This document shows, one piece after another, positions 17,733 through 27,095 of a stretch of 64,000 nucleotides of DNA (its first letter is position 1; each line of letters starts with the position of its first letter). Under the pieces are notes generated by a model. It did not search any database, had not been told where the DNA came from, and worked only from the letters and a program-made list of their open reading frames with translations. Both the position numbers and the translations under genes were made by a program. Source of the stretch: Salinimicrobium tongyeongense. Lineage in GTDB: Bacteria; Bacteroidota; Bacteroidia; Flavobacteriales; Flavobacteriaceae. Where the stretch lies: the NCBI RefSeq assembly GCF_026109735.1, contig NZ_CP069620.1, forward strand, positions 124,001-188,000, read 5' to 3'.

Positions 17733-18365
17733 ATGAAGAAATTTATTAAAGAAGCATGCGTAGGTAACCTTGAAGAAGCAATAAGAGCAGAAGCCCAAGG
17801 TGCTGATCGCATTGAACTCTGCACAGATCTTCATCTGGACGGCCTAACTCCTTCCGAAGAACTAATCAAAACAGCAAAAGAGCAGCTTAATATTCCGATA
17901 AGAGTGATGATTAGGCCGCGGAGTGGAGATTTTCTCTATACTCCTGAAGAATTGAAAGAGATAAAAGCTTCAATAGAATTTTGTAAAAGTACAGGTGTAG
18001 AAGCCGTTGTTTTTGGAATATTGAATTCTAAAAATGAACTTGATATTGAAAAGATTGAACAACTGACTCAATTCTCCGCACCTCTAAAAGTGGTAGTTCA
18101 TAAGGCTATTGATTTCACAAATGATCCTCTGGAAAATTTAGAAAAACTCCTTAAGATAAAAGGCATAAGCAGTGTGTTGACATCGGGAGGAGCAGAAACC
18201 GCTGAAGAAGGTAAGGAGCTTCTTAAGAAAATGCTGGAGCTGTGCGGTAATGGCGTAGAAATAGTACCGGCTGGTAAAATATCATGTGATAACCTGGAAG
18301 AATTACATGAATATCTTGGCGCCCGCGCCTATCATGGAAAACGCATTGTAGGTGACCTGCATTAG
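17733..18365 (+). CDS. cutC: CutC-family protein
   Basis: A TIM-barrel protein of the CutC family, historically called a copper-homeostasis protein; its biochemical role is unsettled. Visible family features are the N-terminal EACVGNLEEAIRAEAQGADR, RIELCTDLHLDGLTPS, VMIRPRSGDFLYT, VFGILNS, HKAIDF and LTSGG. At 210 residues it is a little shorter than common members of about 240, mainly at the C-terminus. It has no signal peptide and is thus cytoplasmic. It lies between GH20 and the fucosidase/galactosidase pair, which suggests a role tied to the imported sugars rather than to copper; this is inference. Confidence 0.85.
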   Translation: MKKFIKEACVGNLEEAIRAEAQGADRIELCTDLHLDGLTPSEELIKTAKEQLNIPIRVMIRPRSGDFLYTPEELKEIKASIEFCKSTGVEAVVFGILNSKNELDIEKIEQLTQFSAPLKVVVHKAIDFTNDPLENLEKLLKIKGISSVLTSGGAETAEEGKELLKKMLELCGNGVEIVPAGKISCDNLEELHEYLGARAYHGKRIVGDLH

Positions 18366-18378
18366 AACTGTAGCCTGT

Positions 18379-18429
18379 AAAAAACAAAATCACTGACTGA
18401 AAAACTTCATGACAGCGATTTTGTTTTTT
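18379..18429. terminator. Bidirectional terminator between cutC and the GH29 gene
   Basis: A-rich left arm AAAAAACAAAATC (18379-18391) pairs with GATTTTGTTTTTT (18417-18429). The convergent genes on both sides (cutC ends 18365, the fucosidase ends 18497) fit a two-way terminator. Confidence 0.75.
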
Positions 18430-18496
18430 AATTTAATCCGACATTCTAGTACCGGGAGTGCCTACAAAAGTAGTTAATTATGGAACGGCTAACGGT

Positions 18497-20719
18497 TCAG
18501 TAAAAATCAATCTCTGCCGCCGAAGCCGAATTTCCCTGCCCTGCAATAGTTATTGCTTCTATTCGAACATATCGGGTTTGATAACTGCGTTTTAACTGAT
18601 GGACCCGCGGAGTAGGATCATTAATTAGATTGCCAAAATTAAAGACGTCTATCAATTTCCAGTTCTTTCCATCCTCGCTGATCTTAATAATTCCGCTTTC
18701 TATAAGGTCTGTTTTTTCTGAAGTCTCGGGAGTGTATCCAAAGGCCGAGATCTCTACTTCTGCTCCCAGATCAATTTCCAGATAATGAGGCTTTCCTTTA
18801 GATCCCGAAACCCAGTAAGTATCGGGGTCTGCATCAATAGCCAGTTCAGGAAGATTTTCCTCCCTGGAACTGTCGGCAATAATCTTCCAGTCATTTTTAA
18901 GTAACCCGAAGGTTTTAGAGGATTCGGCACCCTTAACACCATTTTTTACAGCCACTGCCTTTAATGTTCCTTGATTCAGCATAAAAGGTGCCTCGTATTT
19001 CTTTTTTAAATCCTTACCTTCTATCCAATATTCGATTTCGATCTCCTCATCAAAGTTTTGCGGGAGCGGATCTCTTTTCCAGGTGAATTCATCCTTTTTA
19101 GGTTCCAGTGTCACCAGTCCGTCAGTATTCCTGGTCATTTCGATTTGAGGCGGTCTTTCAGCATAATAATGAGCCGAAATCTTAGCGACTGCGGGAGTAG
19201 CACGTGACCGGGTAATTAATAGTCTGAATTCTTTTGCAGTAACCTCAGGAAATCTTAAAATGCGATTAAAACCTACGTTGGTGCCTTTAGAAATGACTTC
19301 CCAGGTGCCATCCACAAAAGCTTCCAGTTGGTGAGCTTCAATTCTTTCTCCATGACTTGCGACCGCTTCCTGGATTTTGAGACGGTTAATCGTAATGGGT
19401 TTTTGTGCGGTAATTGTTATCGCCTTCGGCTCCTCTTCCAAAAGCACAAAAGTCTGGAGTTTTTCATCTTTTAAAATTTCAGGTAGATCTGTAGCTGCAA
19501 AGTGATCGTTTCCGTAGGTTTTTTTAATCCGCTCCCCCACTTCTTTTAATACAGAGACATCCTCTTCAGAAAACCTACCTTTGCGGTTGGGAGGAATATT
19601 CAGCAGAAAAATTGCATTACCACCTACGGCCCTTTCATAGATATCAAAAACATCATCGGCATTTCTCACTTTTTGGGACTCCTCATCCCGATAGAACCAG
19701 CCTTCCCGAATGGAGGTATTTACTTCTGCGGGTTGATAATGTAAATACCCGGCCTCATATAATTTTTCCCTTTGCCCAATACTATCTCCCGTAATATCAC
19801 CAAAAATGTTCATGGTATCGGGATTTCCCTCATAGGGAATCACATTCCATTCGGTATTGCGGGTGGCTCCAGATTCATTTCCTGCCCAGCGAATATCTTC
19901 TTTCCCAAAAATAACTGCCTGCGGAGCCAAAGTTCTTATCAATTCTTTCCAGGCTGTGTAGTTATAAGTTTGACCGCCTTTTCTCTTGGGATGCGCGCCA
20001 TCAAACCATACCTCGTGAACCGGACCATATTCGGTGAGCAACTCGAATAACTGGTTTAAAAAATACTCGTTGTAGTCATCCACCTCAAATTCGAAAGTTG
20101 TTTTATTTTTAAAAGGCCTCCCGGGAACTTTCCGCGGAATCGTTCTCTTGGTGGCATTGCTCAAATTCCCGTATAAGCCCTCTGGATTTTCTATTTGATA
20201 GAGATCGGCCGGGGAAAGATAAACTCCCAGTTTTAACCCATACTTTTTACAGGACTCGGAAAGTTCTTTCATAATATCCCCTTTTCCCGCCTTAAAAGGA
20301 GAAGACATTATTCCGTGATCTGTGTACCTGCTTTGCCACAGCACAAAGCCGTCATGATGCTTGGCGGTAAGAATCACTTTTGTCATTCCGGCTTCTTTCA
20401 TGGCCTTACACCATTGATCTGTATCCAGGTTTTGAAGTTCGAATACCTGCGGATCTTCTTTTCCTGTCCCCCACTCCATTTTTGTGAAGGTATTGGGGCC
20501 TAAATGAACAAAGGCAATAAAACCGTCTTTTAAAGCTTGCAGTTGATTATCACCAGGTACTATGTGGGCGGCCTTTAAAATGATTTCTTCTTTTGAGTCT
20601 TCAGGTTCAATTTTAACAGTATTGGCTACCGGCATCTGCAGGCCTTCCTGCGCCTGGAGAGAAAGTGCGGGTACAATAAAAAGGTTTAAAAAAAGAGAGA
20701 TTTTAAAAAAGGTATTCAT
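18497..20719 (-). CDS. Alpha-L-fucosidase, GH29, with F5/8 domain
   Basis: Removes terminal alpha-L-fucose. The 740-residue protein has a signal peptide ending SLQAQ. The GH29 barrel shows GMTKVILTAKHHDGF, SPADLYQIENP, and the nucleophile Asp in VHEVWFDGAHP. After the barrel come a beta-sandwich, a chitobiase-C-like segment (about residues 505-590) and a C-terminal F5/8 discoidin domain ending AAEIDFY. The gene is second in a minus-strand pair, 10 bp after the GH2 gene. In this PUL it would uncap fucosylated galactose or GlcNAc. Linkage preference cannot be read from sequence. Confidence 0.93.
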   Translation of the reverse strand: MNTFFKISLFLNLFIVPALSLQAQEGLQMPVANTVKIEPEDSKEEIILKAAHIVPGDNQLQALKDGFIAFVHLGPNTFTKMEWGTGKEDPQVFELQNLDTDQWCKAMKEAGMTKVILTAKHHDGFVLWQSRYTDHGIMSSPFKAGKGDIMKELSESCKKYGLKLGVYLSPADLYQIENPEGLYGNLSNATKRTIPRKVPGRPFKNKTTFEFEVDDYNEYFLNQLFELLTEYGPVHEVWFDGAHPKRKGGQTYNYTAWKELIRTLAPQAVIFGKEDIRWAGNESGATRNTEWNVIPYEGNPDTMNIFGDITGDSIGQREKLYEAGYLHYQPAEVNTSIREGWFYRDEESQKVRNADDVFDIYERAVGGNAIFLLNIPPNRKGRFSEEDVSVLKEVGERIKKTYGNDHFAATDLPEILKDEKLQTFVLLEEEPKAITITAQKPITINRLKIQEAVASHGERIEAHQLEAFVDGTWEVISKGTNVGFNRILRFPEVTAKEFRLLITRSRATPAVAKISAHYYAERPPQIEMTRNTDGLVTLEPKKDEFTWKRDPLPQNFDEEIEIEYWIEGKDLKKKYEAPFMLNQGTLKAVAVKNGVKGAESSKTFGLLKNDWKIIADSSREENLPELAIDADPDTYWVSGSKGKPHYLEIDLGAEVEISAFGYTPETSEKTDLIESGIIKISEDGKNWKLIDVFNFGNLINDPTPRVHQLKRSYQTRYVRIEAITIAGQGNSASAAEIDFY

Positions 20720-20729
20720 GAATCAGGGG

Positions 20730-23102
20730 CTATTGGAGATTAATATTGCTTCGGGATATTCCCGGAGCCGTAGCTTCAATGCTTACAGGAGCTTTTAATT
20801 CTTTTGTTCTTAAAAGGATCGTGGCAATTCCTGCTTCAGCTTTTACGGGGTTTTCGCCAATGAGTTCGGCATTTTCTCCGGAAGAGATTTTAAAGGTCAC
20901 CGGTAAAGTGGCATTGTGAACCAGGGTTCCGTTTTCATCCAGGAGTTTTGCGTAGATAAAAACCACATCTGAAGTTTCCCTGGCAATCTCCTTTCCTGAA
21001 ATATCTGCTGAAAGTGCCATTTTTGACACCTCTCCCGGCGTGCGCACCACATGGCTGGCAACTTCTTTCCCGTCAATAAATCCAACTGATTTTATTTCCC
21101 CCGGAACATATTCAGGAATTGAAAATGTAAAAGGCGGGTACCACAGTTCATCCGAAAATTCAGTGCGAACCGGCTTCTTTTTTTCGATCAAATTTCCGTT
21201 TAGGTAAAGCTCCACTTCTTCGGTATTGCTGTACACGGTAACATCTGTAGTGGAACCGGGCTGCCAGTAGTTCGCTATGTAAACCATAGGTTCTGAAAAA
21301 TTTCCCTGATATGGCGGCTTCTGACTCTTATAAAAATAGTAACTGAACTTCGGAATCCTGAAAATATCTGAAATCCCTGAAGCTTCAAGGTCATTGGCAT
21401 ATCCGCGGTTATAATCGAACATCAACCAGTTTGACATTCCAATGGTCTGTTCGCCCTTCAGGTTGGAATTTGTGGCTTCCTGAAAATTCAATGCCTGCTG
21501 CAAAAGCCTTTTTTCACCGGCAGATCTTAATTGCCTGCTGGTTCGCTCCTCTTCCTTCAGGTCGCCAAATGCCTTCTGGTTAAATCCGGCATTTTGCGCA
21601 TAATATTCCCAGTCACCATATTCAGCTATTAAAACAGGTCGGTTGGGTTTGTTATAGTCATTCCAATAAGTAGGAGGCTGCGCATGTTGCCGTGCAGGAA
21701 TAAAAAGCTCGTAAGCCGGGTGGTCTATCCAGCCAGCGCTAAATGTATTTTCGTAAGGCAGTTCGGCTTTTAAAACCTGATTGGCTTTCAGCATAAAAGC
21801 TTCGGTCATCCCCGATTCATTGAGGGAATTCTCCCAAAAAACCACACTTGGATGATTGCGGTCACGGCGTGCCATATCTTTAATATCCTGCAGCGCATTT
21901 TCAACAAATTCCCCTTCTTCATAAAACTGCCAGCCGGGAATGGCGTTCATTACCAGCAAGCCCAGCTCATCACAGGCCTTTAAAAAGGCAGTGGAATGTG
22001 GATAATGTGAAAGCCGCACAAAATTAAAACCTGCCTGTTTAATTTTATAGGCATCGCGGTAATTGGCTTCATTTGAAATGGCATAGCCCACATAAGGATA
22101 TTCCTGGTGGCGGTTGGTACCATTGATGAACAATTCCTGGCCGTTGAGATAAAATGCATTTCCGGTGAGTTCAATTTTCCTTATTCCGGTGGTGATGCTT
22201 TGTCGGTCTATAACCTTTTCATCTTCAAGCACTTCAATTTCAAGCTCGTACAAATTAGGCTGGGACGGGCTCCACAGCTCCGGATTTTCTACGGAAACTT
22301 CAGCGGTAAAATGTCCATCTCCGCCGGAAACCAGTTTTTTCTGAGGTGTCAAAAATGTCATTTTTTCGCCTTCTTCCGAAGTTAAAGTGGCACGAATCCT
22401 CAGCTCTTTTTCAGCTTCAGCATCATTGACAACATGCACTTTTACAAATCCGGAAGCTTTTTCAGCAGAAATACTGTCGAAATGCACTAAAATTCCGCCG
22501 CCATTTACCTCTTTTGCATGAACCGGATCTGAAATATGTACCGGATTGGTCTTTATGAGCTGCACGTTGCGGTAAATACCCCCATAAAGGTTAAAATCGA
22601 GGTCGGCAAGCGGTTTTCCGGGTGGGATGGTGGCGTCATCAAGATTTATTACCTCAACTTTAATGCTATTTTGAGCATTATTCTTCAAAAAAGGCGTTAC
22701 GTCGACAGTAAAAGGCAAATATCCGCCTTTGTGCGTCTTTACCAGAGAGTCGTTGATGCTCACGTGCGCCTCCTGCATAACGCCTTCAAAATGGAAAAAC
22801 CACTTTTCATTTTTGGCCTTTTCAACGGGAAATTCTTTGATGTAAACCGATTTTCCCTGCCACTGGTTGTTTACCAGCAAAGGTTCGATCTTTACAGAAT
22901 GTGGCAAAAAAACATCTTCTACGGTTCTTTCTGTTAATGCCGATGGATCTTCACGGTAAAACTGCCAGTTGTTGTTGAAGTTGATGACCTGGCGGGGAAG
23001 CTTCTGCTGTGCCCCCACTTTTTTGGAAGGAGGTAGGGACTCGCAACCAAAAAAAGTAAGGGATAAACAGACTAAAATGATAGTTTTTAACTGTTGTTTC
23101 AT
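20730..23102 (-). CDS. GH2 beta-galactosidase-like lipoprotein
   Basis: Exo-hydrolase of the GH2 family, most likely a beta-galactosidase. ATG 23102 is chosen over an ATG ten codons upstream because it begins a lipoprotein signal (LSLTFFGC). The sugar-binding domain, the Ig-like domain and the TIM barrel (FINGTNRHQEYPYVGYAI) follow in order. The acid/base Glu is in WENSLNES and the nucleophile Glu in VLIAEYGDWEYY. C-terminal Ig-like/DUF4982-type domains complete about 790 residues. The pairing with galK-galT across the regulator gene fits galactose release. It leads the operon with the GH29 gene. Confidence 0.88.
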   Translation of the reverse strand: MKQQLKTIILVCLSLTFFGCESLPPSKKVGAQQKLPRQVINFNNNWQFYREDPSALTERTVEDVFLPHSVKIEPLLVNNQWQGKSVYIKEFPVEKAKNEKWFFHFEGVMQEAHVSINDSLVKTHKGGYLPFTVDVTPFLKNNAQNSIKVEVINLDDATIPPGKPLADLDFNLYGGIYRNVQLIKTNPVHISDPVHAKEVNGGGILVHFDSISAEKASGFVKVHVVNDAEAEKELRIRATLTSEEGEKMTFLTPQKKLVSGGDGHFTAEVSVENPELWSPSQPNLYELEIEVLEDEKVIDRQSITTGIRKIELTGNAFYLNGQELFINGTNRHQEYPYVGYAISNEANYRDAYKIKQAGFNFVRLSHYPHSTAFLKACDELGLLVMNAIPGWQFYEEGEFVENALQDIKDMARRDRNHPSVVFWENSLNESGMTEAFMLKANQVLKAELPYENTFSAGWIDHPAYELFIPARQHAQPPTYWNDYNKPNRPVLIAEYGDWEYYAQNAGFNQKAFGDLKEEERTSRQLRSAGEKRLLQQALNFQEATNSNLKGEQTIGMSNWLMFDYNRGYANDLEASGISDIFRIPKFSYYFYKSQKPPYQGNFSEPMVYIANYWQPGSTTDVTVYSNTEEVELYLNGNLIEKKKPVRTEFSDELWYPPFTFSIPEYVPGEIKSVGFIDGKEVASHVVRTPGEVSKMALSADISGKEIARETSDVVFIYAKLLDENGTLVHNATLPVTFKISSGENAELIGENPVKAEAGIATILLRTKELKAPVSIEATAPGISRSNINLQ

Positions 23103-23184
23103 ACAGCAGTTTATAAATGTAAATATTACCATTATTTCTGAAACTAAAAAGACTTTTTAGAAAAATTTTCTTCTGAAGAATTTC

Positions 23185-23910
23185 CTATAGCACGCCGAAG
23201 TCGCTTCCGCCTTTTAGGAGGTCGCTGTAGCGTTTATGGTCAAATTTGTAGAGAAATGCACCGCGTTTTGAGGAAGATTTATCTTTTTCGTCAAGTTTTA
23301 CGAGCACATTATGGGAGAAAACTTTTTTGCGGAAATTTCGCGTATCGAGTTCCCGCTGAAATATCGCCTCATACACGCTTTGAAGTTGCGGGATTGTAAA
23401 TTTTTCGGGTAGTAATTCAATGCCCAAAGGCTGGTACCTGGCCTTGAATTTGAGTTTTTCGAGAGCATCATTGACCATTTGCTCATGATCGAGTACCAGC
23501 GCAGGCAGATCTTTCACATCATGCCACACCGCGCCATGCTGCTCTACCAGCTTCTTGTCGTACTCATTAAGCCTGATGAGCGCATATTGCCCCACCGAAA
23601 TGCACCTGAAGCCGGGATCTCTGTCTACAGCGCCATACACCTTAAGCTCTTCCATGTAAACGTCTTTAAGTCCGGTGATCTCTTCAAGCACCCGTTCGGC
23701 CGCAGCCGAAACATCTTCGTCAAGCTTTACAAAACTGCCTATAAGCGACCACTGCCCTTCCAGGGGAGAAACCCTTCTTTTGAAAAGTAAAAGTTTTAGA
23801 CTTCCGGCATCAAACCCAAAGATAATACAGTCTGTAGCCACGAGCATCTTCTCACCCTGCTCATAGAATTTCCTGGTAACAGCCGGCAGGCCCTCTTTTT
23901 CTTCGTACAT
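23185..23910 (-). CDS. NUDIX-winged-helix transcriptional regulator (NrtR/AraR-like), probable galactose regulator
   Basis: Sugar- or nucleotide-responsive regulator. The N-terminal half is a NUDIX fold (VATDCIIFGFD, LLLFKRRVSP, GQWSLIGSFVKLDEDVSAAAERVLEEITGL). Its NUDIX box has degenerate catalytic residues (no full REUXEE), typical of family members that bind rather than hydrolyse. The C-terminal half is a winged helix (FTIPQLQSVYEAIFQRELDTR, then the wing FSHNVLV). Family members regulate NAD or arabinose genes in other bacteria. Divergence from galK-galT suggests galactose control. ATG 23910 (MYEEKEG) is preferred; the longest frame would start at 23979 inside the galK promoter. Confidence 0.85.
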   Translation of the reverse strand: MYEEKEGLPAVTRKFYEQGEKMLVATDCIIFGFDAGSLKLLLFKRRVSPLEGQWSLIGSFVKLDEDVSAAAERVLEEITGLKDVYMEELKVYGAVDRDPGFRCISVGQYALIRLNEYDKKLVEQHGAVWHDVKDLPALVLDHEQMVNDALEKLKFKARYQPLGIELLPEKFTIPQLQSVYEAIFQRELDTRNFRKKVFSHNVLVKLDEKDKSSSKRGAFLYKFDHKRYSDLLKGGSDFGVL

Positions 23911-23964
23911 TAATGTGATATTACTTACTACAAAAAAACCATTTTTTTCTGGATTAAAAAATGA

Positions 23965-23991
23965 TTGTACGATATACATTTATTAACTTTG
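23965..23991 (+). promoter_or_regulatory. Candidate galK promoter with overlapping dyad
   Basis: TAACTTTG (23984-23991) matches the Bacteroidota -7 element TAnnTTTG, with TTG at 23965-23967 and a 16-base spacer, one base short of the usual range. Inside the spacer lies a dyad TGTA-N5-TACA (23966-23978). A second dyad, ACATTAATGT, overlaps the regulator start codon. Both are candidate operators for the divergent NUDIX-type regulator; neither is tested. Confidence 0.5.
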
Positions 23992-24012
23992 AGGAAATCA
24001 AATTCAGCATTG

Positions 24013-25173
24013 ATGAAAAACATCACGGAAGAAAACGTACCGGAAACTTTCAGGAATTTTCAAAAAGACTTCACGGTGTATGCCCCGGGCAGGATCAACC
24101 TTATTGGGGAACATACAGATTACAACAACGGGTTTGTACTGCCCACAGCAATAGATAAGACCATCAAGTTGCATTTTAGGGCCAACAACACGCCTTACAC
24201 CTGCAGCGTTTACAGCAAGACCTATCATAAATCTTTCAGCTTTGATCTTCGGAAGATCTCCAGGAGCGATGTAGACTGGGAGAATTACATTTTAGGAGTG
24301 GTCAACGAGATCCAGAAGCTGGGGGAATATCCCGAAGGTTTTGACTGTATCATTGAAAGCGACCTGCCCGTGGGTGCCGGCATAAGCTCTTCGGCTGCCC
24401 TGGAGTGCGGGACTGCTTTTGGCCTCAACGAACTTTTTCACCTTGACCTTTCCCGGCAGGCCATAGCCGAACTTTCCAGGAATGCCGAACACAACTACGT
24501 GGGCACTAAATGCGGGATCATGGATCAATATGCCTCTATTCTCAGCAAAGAAGGGCACCTCATTTTACTCGACTGCCGCAACCTGGAAGCCACATACATT
24601 CCGGCCGATCTTGAAGGTTACAAGCTGCTGCTCTTAAACACCGGTGTTTCACACAGCCTGGCCTCGAGCGAGTACAATACCCGTAGAAAGGAATGTGAAG
24701 AAGCAGTAAAACTTATAAGTGTGGCTTACCCAGAAGTTAAATCCCTGAGAGATGTTAACCTGGAACGCCTATACGAAGTTAAAGACAGCCTTCCCGAACA
24801 GCTTTACAGGCGGGCGCATTATGTGGTATCAGAAAATGACCGCGTGCTTAAAGCCGTAGAAGCCATAAAACAGAAAGACCTGGAGCAGTTTGGCCTGCTC
24901 ATGTATGATTCTCACAAAGGATTGCGCGACGAATACCAGGTGAGCTGTAAGGAACTCGATTTTCTGGTAGAGCTCACCACAGAGTATTCGCCGGTAAAAG
25001 GTGCCCGGATGATGGGCGGCGGCTTTGGTGGCTGTACCATCAATTTGATCGAAGAGAACGCCCTAGATGAGTTTATAAAAATTGCTTCGGAAGCCTATCA
25101 AAAGGAATTTGGTATTACTCCTGAAGCTATAGTCGTTTCCCCGGAACAGGGAACTTACCTGAAAAAAAATTAA
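24013..25173 (+). CDS. galK: Galactokinase
   Basis: Phosphorylates galactose to galactose-1-phosphate with ATP, first committed step of the Leloir pathway. The GHMP kinase signatures are all present: the galactokinase signature in [18 protein letters not shown], the ATP loop [14 protein letters not shown], the catalytic region [14 protein letters not shown] and [16 protein letters not shown] 24013 gives the usual 386 residues; a longer frame from 23965 would run across the promoter. galT follows 5 bp later. The enzyme would use galactose released by the GH2 enzyme and the GH16/GH20 cascade. Confidence 0.97.
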   Translation: MKNITEENVPETFRNFQKDFTVYAPGRINLIGEHTDYNNGFVLPTAIDKTIKLHFRANNTPYTCSVYSKTYHKSFSFDLRKISRSDVDWENYILGVVNEIQKLGEYPEGFDCIIESDLPVGAGISSSAALECGTAFGLNELFHLDLSRQAIAELSRNAEHNYVGTKCGIMDQYASILSKEGHLILLDCRNLEATYIPADLEGYKLLLLNTGVSHSLASSEYNTRRKECEEAVKLISVAYPEVKSLRDVNLERLYEVKDSLPEQLYRRAHYVVSENDRVLKAVEAIKQKDLEQFGLLMYDSHKGLRDEYQVSCKELDFLVELTTEYSPVKGARMMGGGFGGCTINLIEENALDEFIKIASEAYQKEFGITPEAIVVSPEQGTYLKKN

Positions 25174-25178
25174 TATCC

Positions 25179-26219
25179 ATGTCTGAAGATTTCAACACCC
25201 ATCCTCACAAAAGATTCAATATTTTAACCGGAGAATGGATCCTGGTGTCGCCCCACCGCACAAAGAGGCCCTGGCAGGGCCGACTTGAAAAAGTGGCCGA
25301 AGAAAAAAGGCCTTCTTATGACGCCGACTGCTTTTTATGCCCGGGAAACAAAAGGGCCAGCGGAGACACCAATCCCAATTATACCAACCCTTACACTTTC
25401 AGAAATGATTTTTCGGCACTGCTGCCCGAGGGTCCAAAAGAAGAATTTGAAGACGGCCTGCTCAAAGCCAGTGCCGAAACAGGGATTTGCCGGGTAGTTT
25501 GTTTTTCACCCGATCATTCCCTTACCCTGCCGGTGATGAATACCAGTGATATTGTGAAGGTAATACGGAAATGGAAAGAAGAATATGCCAGTCTTGGTAG
25601 CCGCGAAGACATCAATCACGTGATGATCTTTGAAAATAAGGGCGATATGATGGGTTGCAGTAATCCGCACCCGCACGGGCAAATTTGGGCGCAGCTGTCA
25701 GTTCCGGTTGAAGTTCAGAAAAAGACCGAACATCAGAAAAAGTACTGGGAACGCAATAAGAGAAGCCTCTTGGGAGATTACCTTGAGCAGGAACTAAAAT
25801 CAGAAGAAAGAATTGTGCTCAAAAATGAGCATTTTGTTGCCCTGGTGCCTTATTGGGCCATCTGGCCTTACGAAACCATGATCATCCCGCGGCGGCAAAT
25901 GCAACATATTGGTCAGCTTTCTTCGGAAGAGGAAAATGCTTATGCCGGGATCCTGAAGCAGCTCACTATAAAATACGACAACCTGTTTCAAACCTCTTTC
26001 CCCTACTCTTCCGGAATTCATCAGCAACCAACCAATGGTCAGGATTTTCCCGAATGGCATTTTCACATGTCTTTTTATCCCCCGCTGTTAAGATCAAAGA
26101 CGGTGAAAAAATTCATGGTGGGTTATGAAATGTTTGCCGGCCCACAAAGGGACATCACGGCAGAACAGGCCGCAGCAACCCTTCGGGAACTCCCGGCCCA
26201 GCATTACACGCAGGAATAA
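25179..26219 (+). CDS. galT: Galactose-1-phosphate uridylyltransferase
   Basis: Transfers UMP from UDP-glucose to galactose-1-phosphate, second Leloir step. The HIT-type active site is [11 protein letters not shown], with the nucleophilic His in the H-P-H motif. The first zinc-binding cysteines are in CFLCPGNKR, and the C-terminal [22 protein letters not shown] is typical. At 346 residues it is full length. galE is not in the window. It ends the galK-galT operon; a dispersed near-palindrome starts 7 bp after its stop and a strong hairpin follows at 26296. Confidence 0.96.
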   Translation: MSEDFNTHPHKRFNILTGEWILVSPHRTKRPWQGRLEKVAEEKRPSYDADCFLCPGNKRASGDTNPNYTNPYTFRNDFSALLPEGPKEEFEDGLLKASAETGICRVVCFSPDHSLTLPVMNTSDIVKVIRKWKEEYASLGSREDINHVMIFENKGDMMGCSNPHPHGQIWAQLSVPVEVQKKTEHQKKYWERNKRSLLGDYLEQELKSEERIVLKNEHFVALVPYWAIWPYETMIIPRRQMQHIGQLSSEEENAYAGILKQLTIKYDNLFQTSFPYSSGIHQQPTNGQDFPEWHFHMSFYPPLLRSKTVKKFMVGYEMFAGPQRDITAEQAAATLRELPAQHYTQE

Positions 26220-26225
26220 GGTGCC

Positions 26226-26240
26226 AAAAATGCCATTTTT
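26226..26240. repeat. Dispersed near-palindrome AAAAATGSCATTTTT (first of at least 12)
   Basis: AAAAATGCCATTTTT seven bases after galT. Further intergenic copies, some with one or two changes, lie at 27001-27015, 29777-29790, 33389-33403, 33536-33549, 36695-36709, 38849-38862, 40238-40252, 41859-41873 (degenerate), 45824-45838, 60458-60472 and 63338-63352. They occur between co-directional, convergent and divergent genes. Intergenic regions of the PUL have none. Confidence 0.85.
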
Positions 26241-26295
26241 TGAAAGTCTCTCCAGCTCCATTCCTCTAATTTCTGAAGTTTTATAAAAAAATTCG

Positions 26296-26321
26296 AGGCT
26301 GCCTGAAAAGGCAGCCTTTTT
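26296..26321 (+). terminator. Terminator of galK-galT
   Basis: AGGCTGCC (26296-26303), TGAAAA loop (with one extra base), GGCAGCCT (26310-26317), then T-run: a standard intrinsic terminator. Confidence 0.88.
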
Positions 26322-26379
26322 CATTTAGTCCTCATACTACTGCTTTTTTTGTTAGTTTTATAAAACTAATTATACCAAT

Positions 26380-26898
26380 ATGAGCAAATATCGCATTGAA
26401 ATCAAATGGGCGGTCATCTTTTCTATCGCTATGATCCTCTGGATGCTGGGAGAAAAACTCTTTGGCCTGCACGACGAATACATAGCCGAACATTCCTTTT
26501 ACACCAGCTTTTTTGCCATAGTGGCCATTGGTATCTACATGCTCGCCCTCTACGACAAAAGGAAAAATTACTACAGGGGTTTTATGAACTGGCAGGAAGG
26601 CTTTAAATCGGGCGCCATTTTAACCCTTGGCATAGTAATCCTCTCCCCTTTTGTGCAACTTCTGATAAGCGGACTTATCACGCCCGATTACTTCAGCAAT
26701 ATCACCGAATATTCTGTAGAAACCGGAGAAATGACCCGTAAAGAAGCCGAGGCCTACTTCAACCCTCGAAACTACATCATTCAAAGCATGGTTTGGGCGG
26801 CAATTACCGGTTTGATCACGGCAGCCATCGCAGCACTCATCCTTCGGCGCAAAGTTCCCAATCCGCATCAGGTTAAGGGAACCACCCCATACAGATAA
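26380..26898 (+). CDS. DUF4199 membrane protein
   Basis: A 172-residue integral membrane protein with four hydrophobic segments, near residues 10-27, 42-58, 75-96 and 133-152, and a short loop with charged residues (YSVETGEMTRKEAEAYF). The arrangement and the NYYRGFMNWQEGFKSG segment match the DUF4199 proteins common in Bacteroidota. The function is unknown. It stands alone between two copies of the dispersed near-palindrome. Confidence 0.8.
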   Translation: MSKYRIEIKWAVIFSIAMILWMLGEKLFGLHDEYIAEHSFYTSFFAIVAIGIYMLALYDKRKNYYRGFMNWQEGFKSGAILTLGIVILSPFVQLLISGLITPDYFSNITEYSVETGEMTRKEAEAYFNPRNYIIQSMVWAAITGLITAAIAALILRRKVPNPHQVKGTTPYR

Positions 26899-27000
26899 GA
26901 GGGTTTTCTATGCAGCAGGCTTTCTTCCGAAGAAAAAATTACGACCGATTTAATTAAACTCCTCCAGTTTTTCCTCTAAAATTTTCTTCGGAAGGTTCTC

Positions 27001-27015
27001 AAAAATGCCATTTTT
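27001..27015. repeat. Dispersed near-palindrome copy
   Basis: AAAAATGCCATTTTT with flanking GGTTCT / AGAATCC arms that pair with one bulge. Confidence 0.8.
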
Positions 27016-27095
27016 AGAATCCTTTTTAACAGGACATTGGCAGGAAAAAATACAGCTGCTGCTTAACTTCATGGAACCAACTTAAAAAGTAGCCA

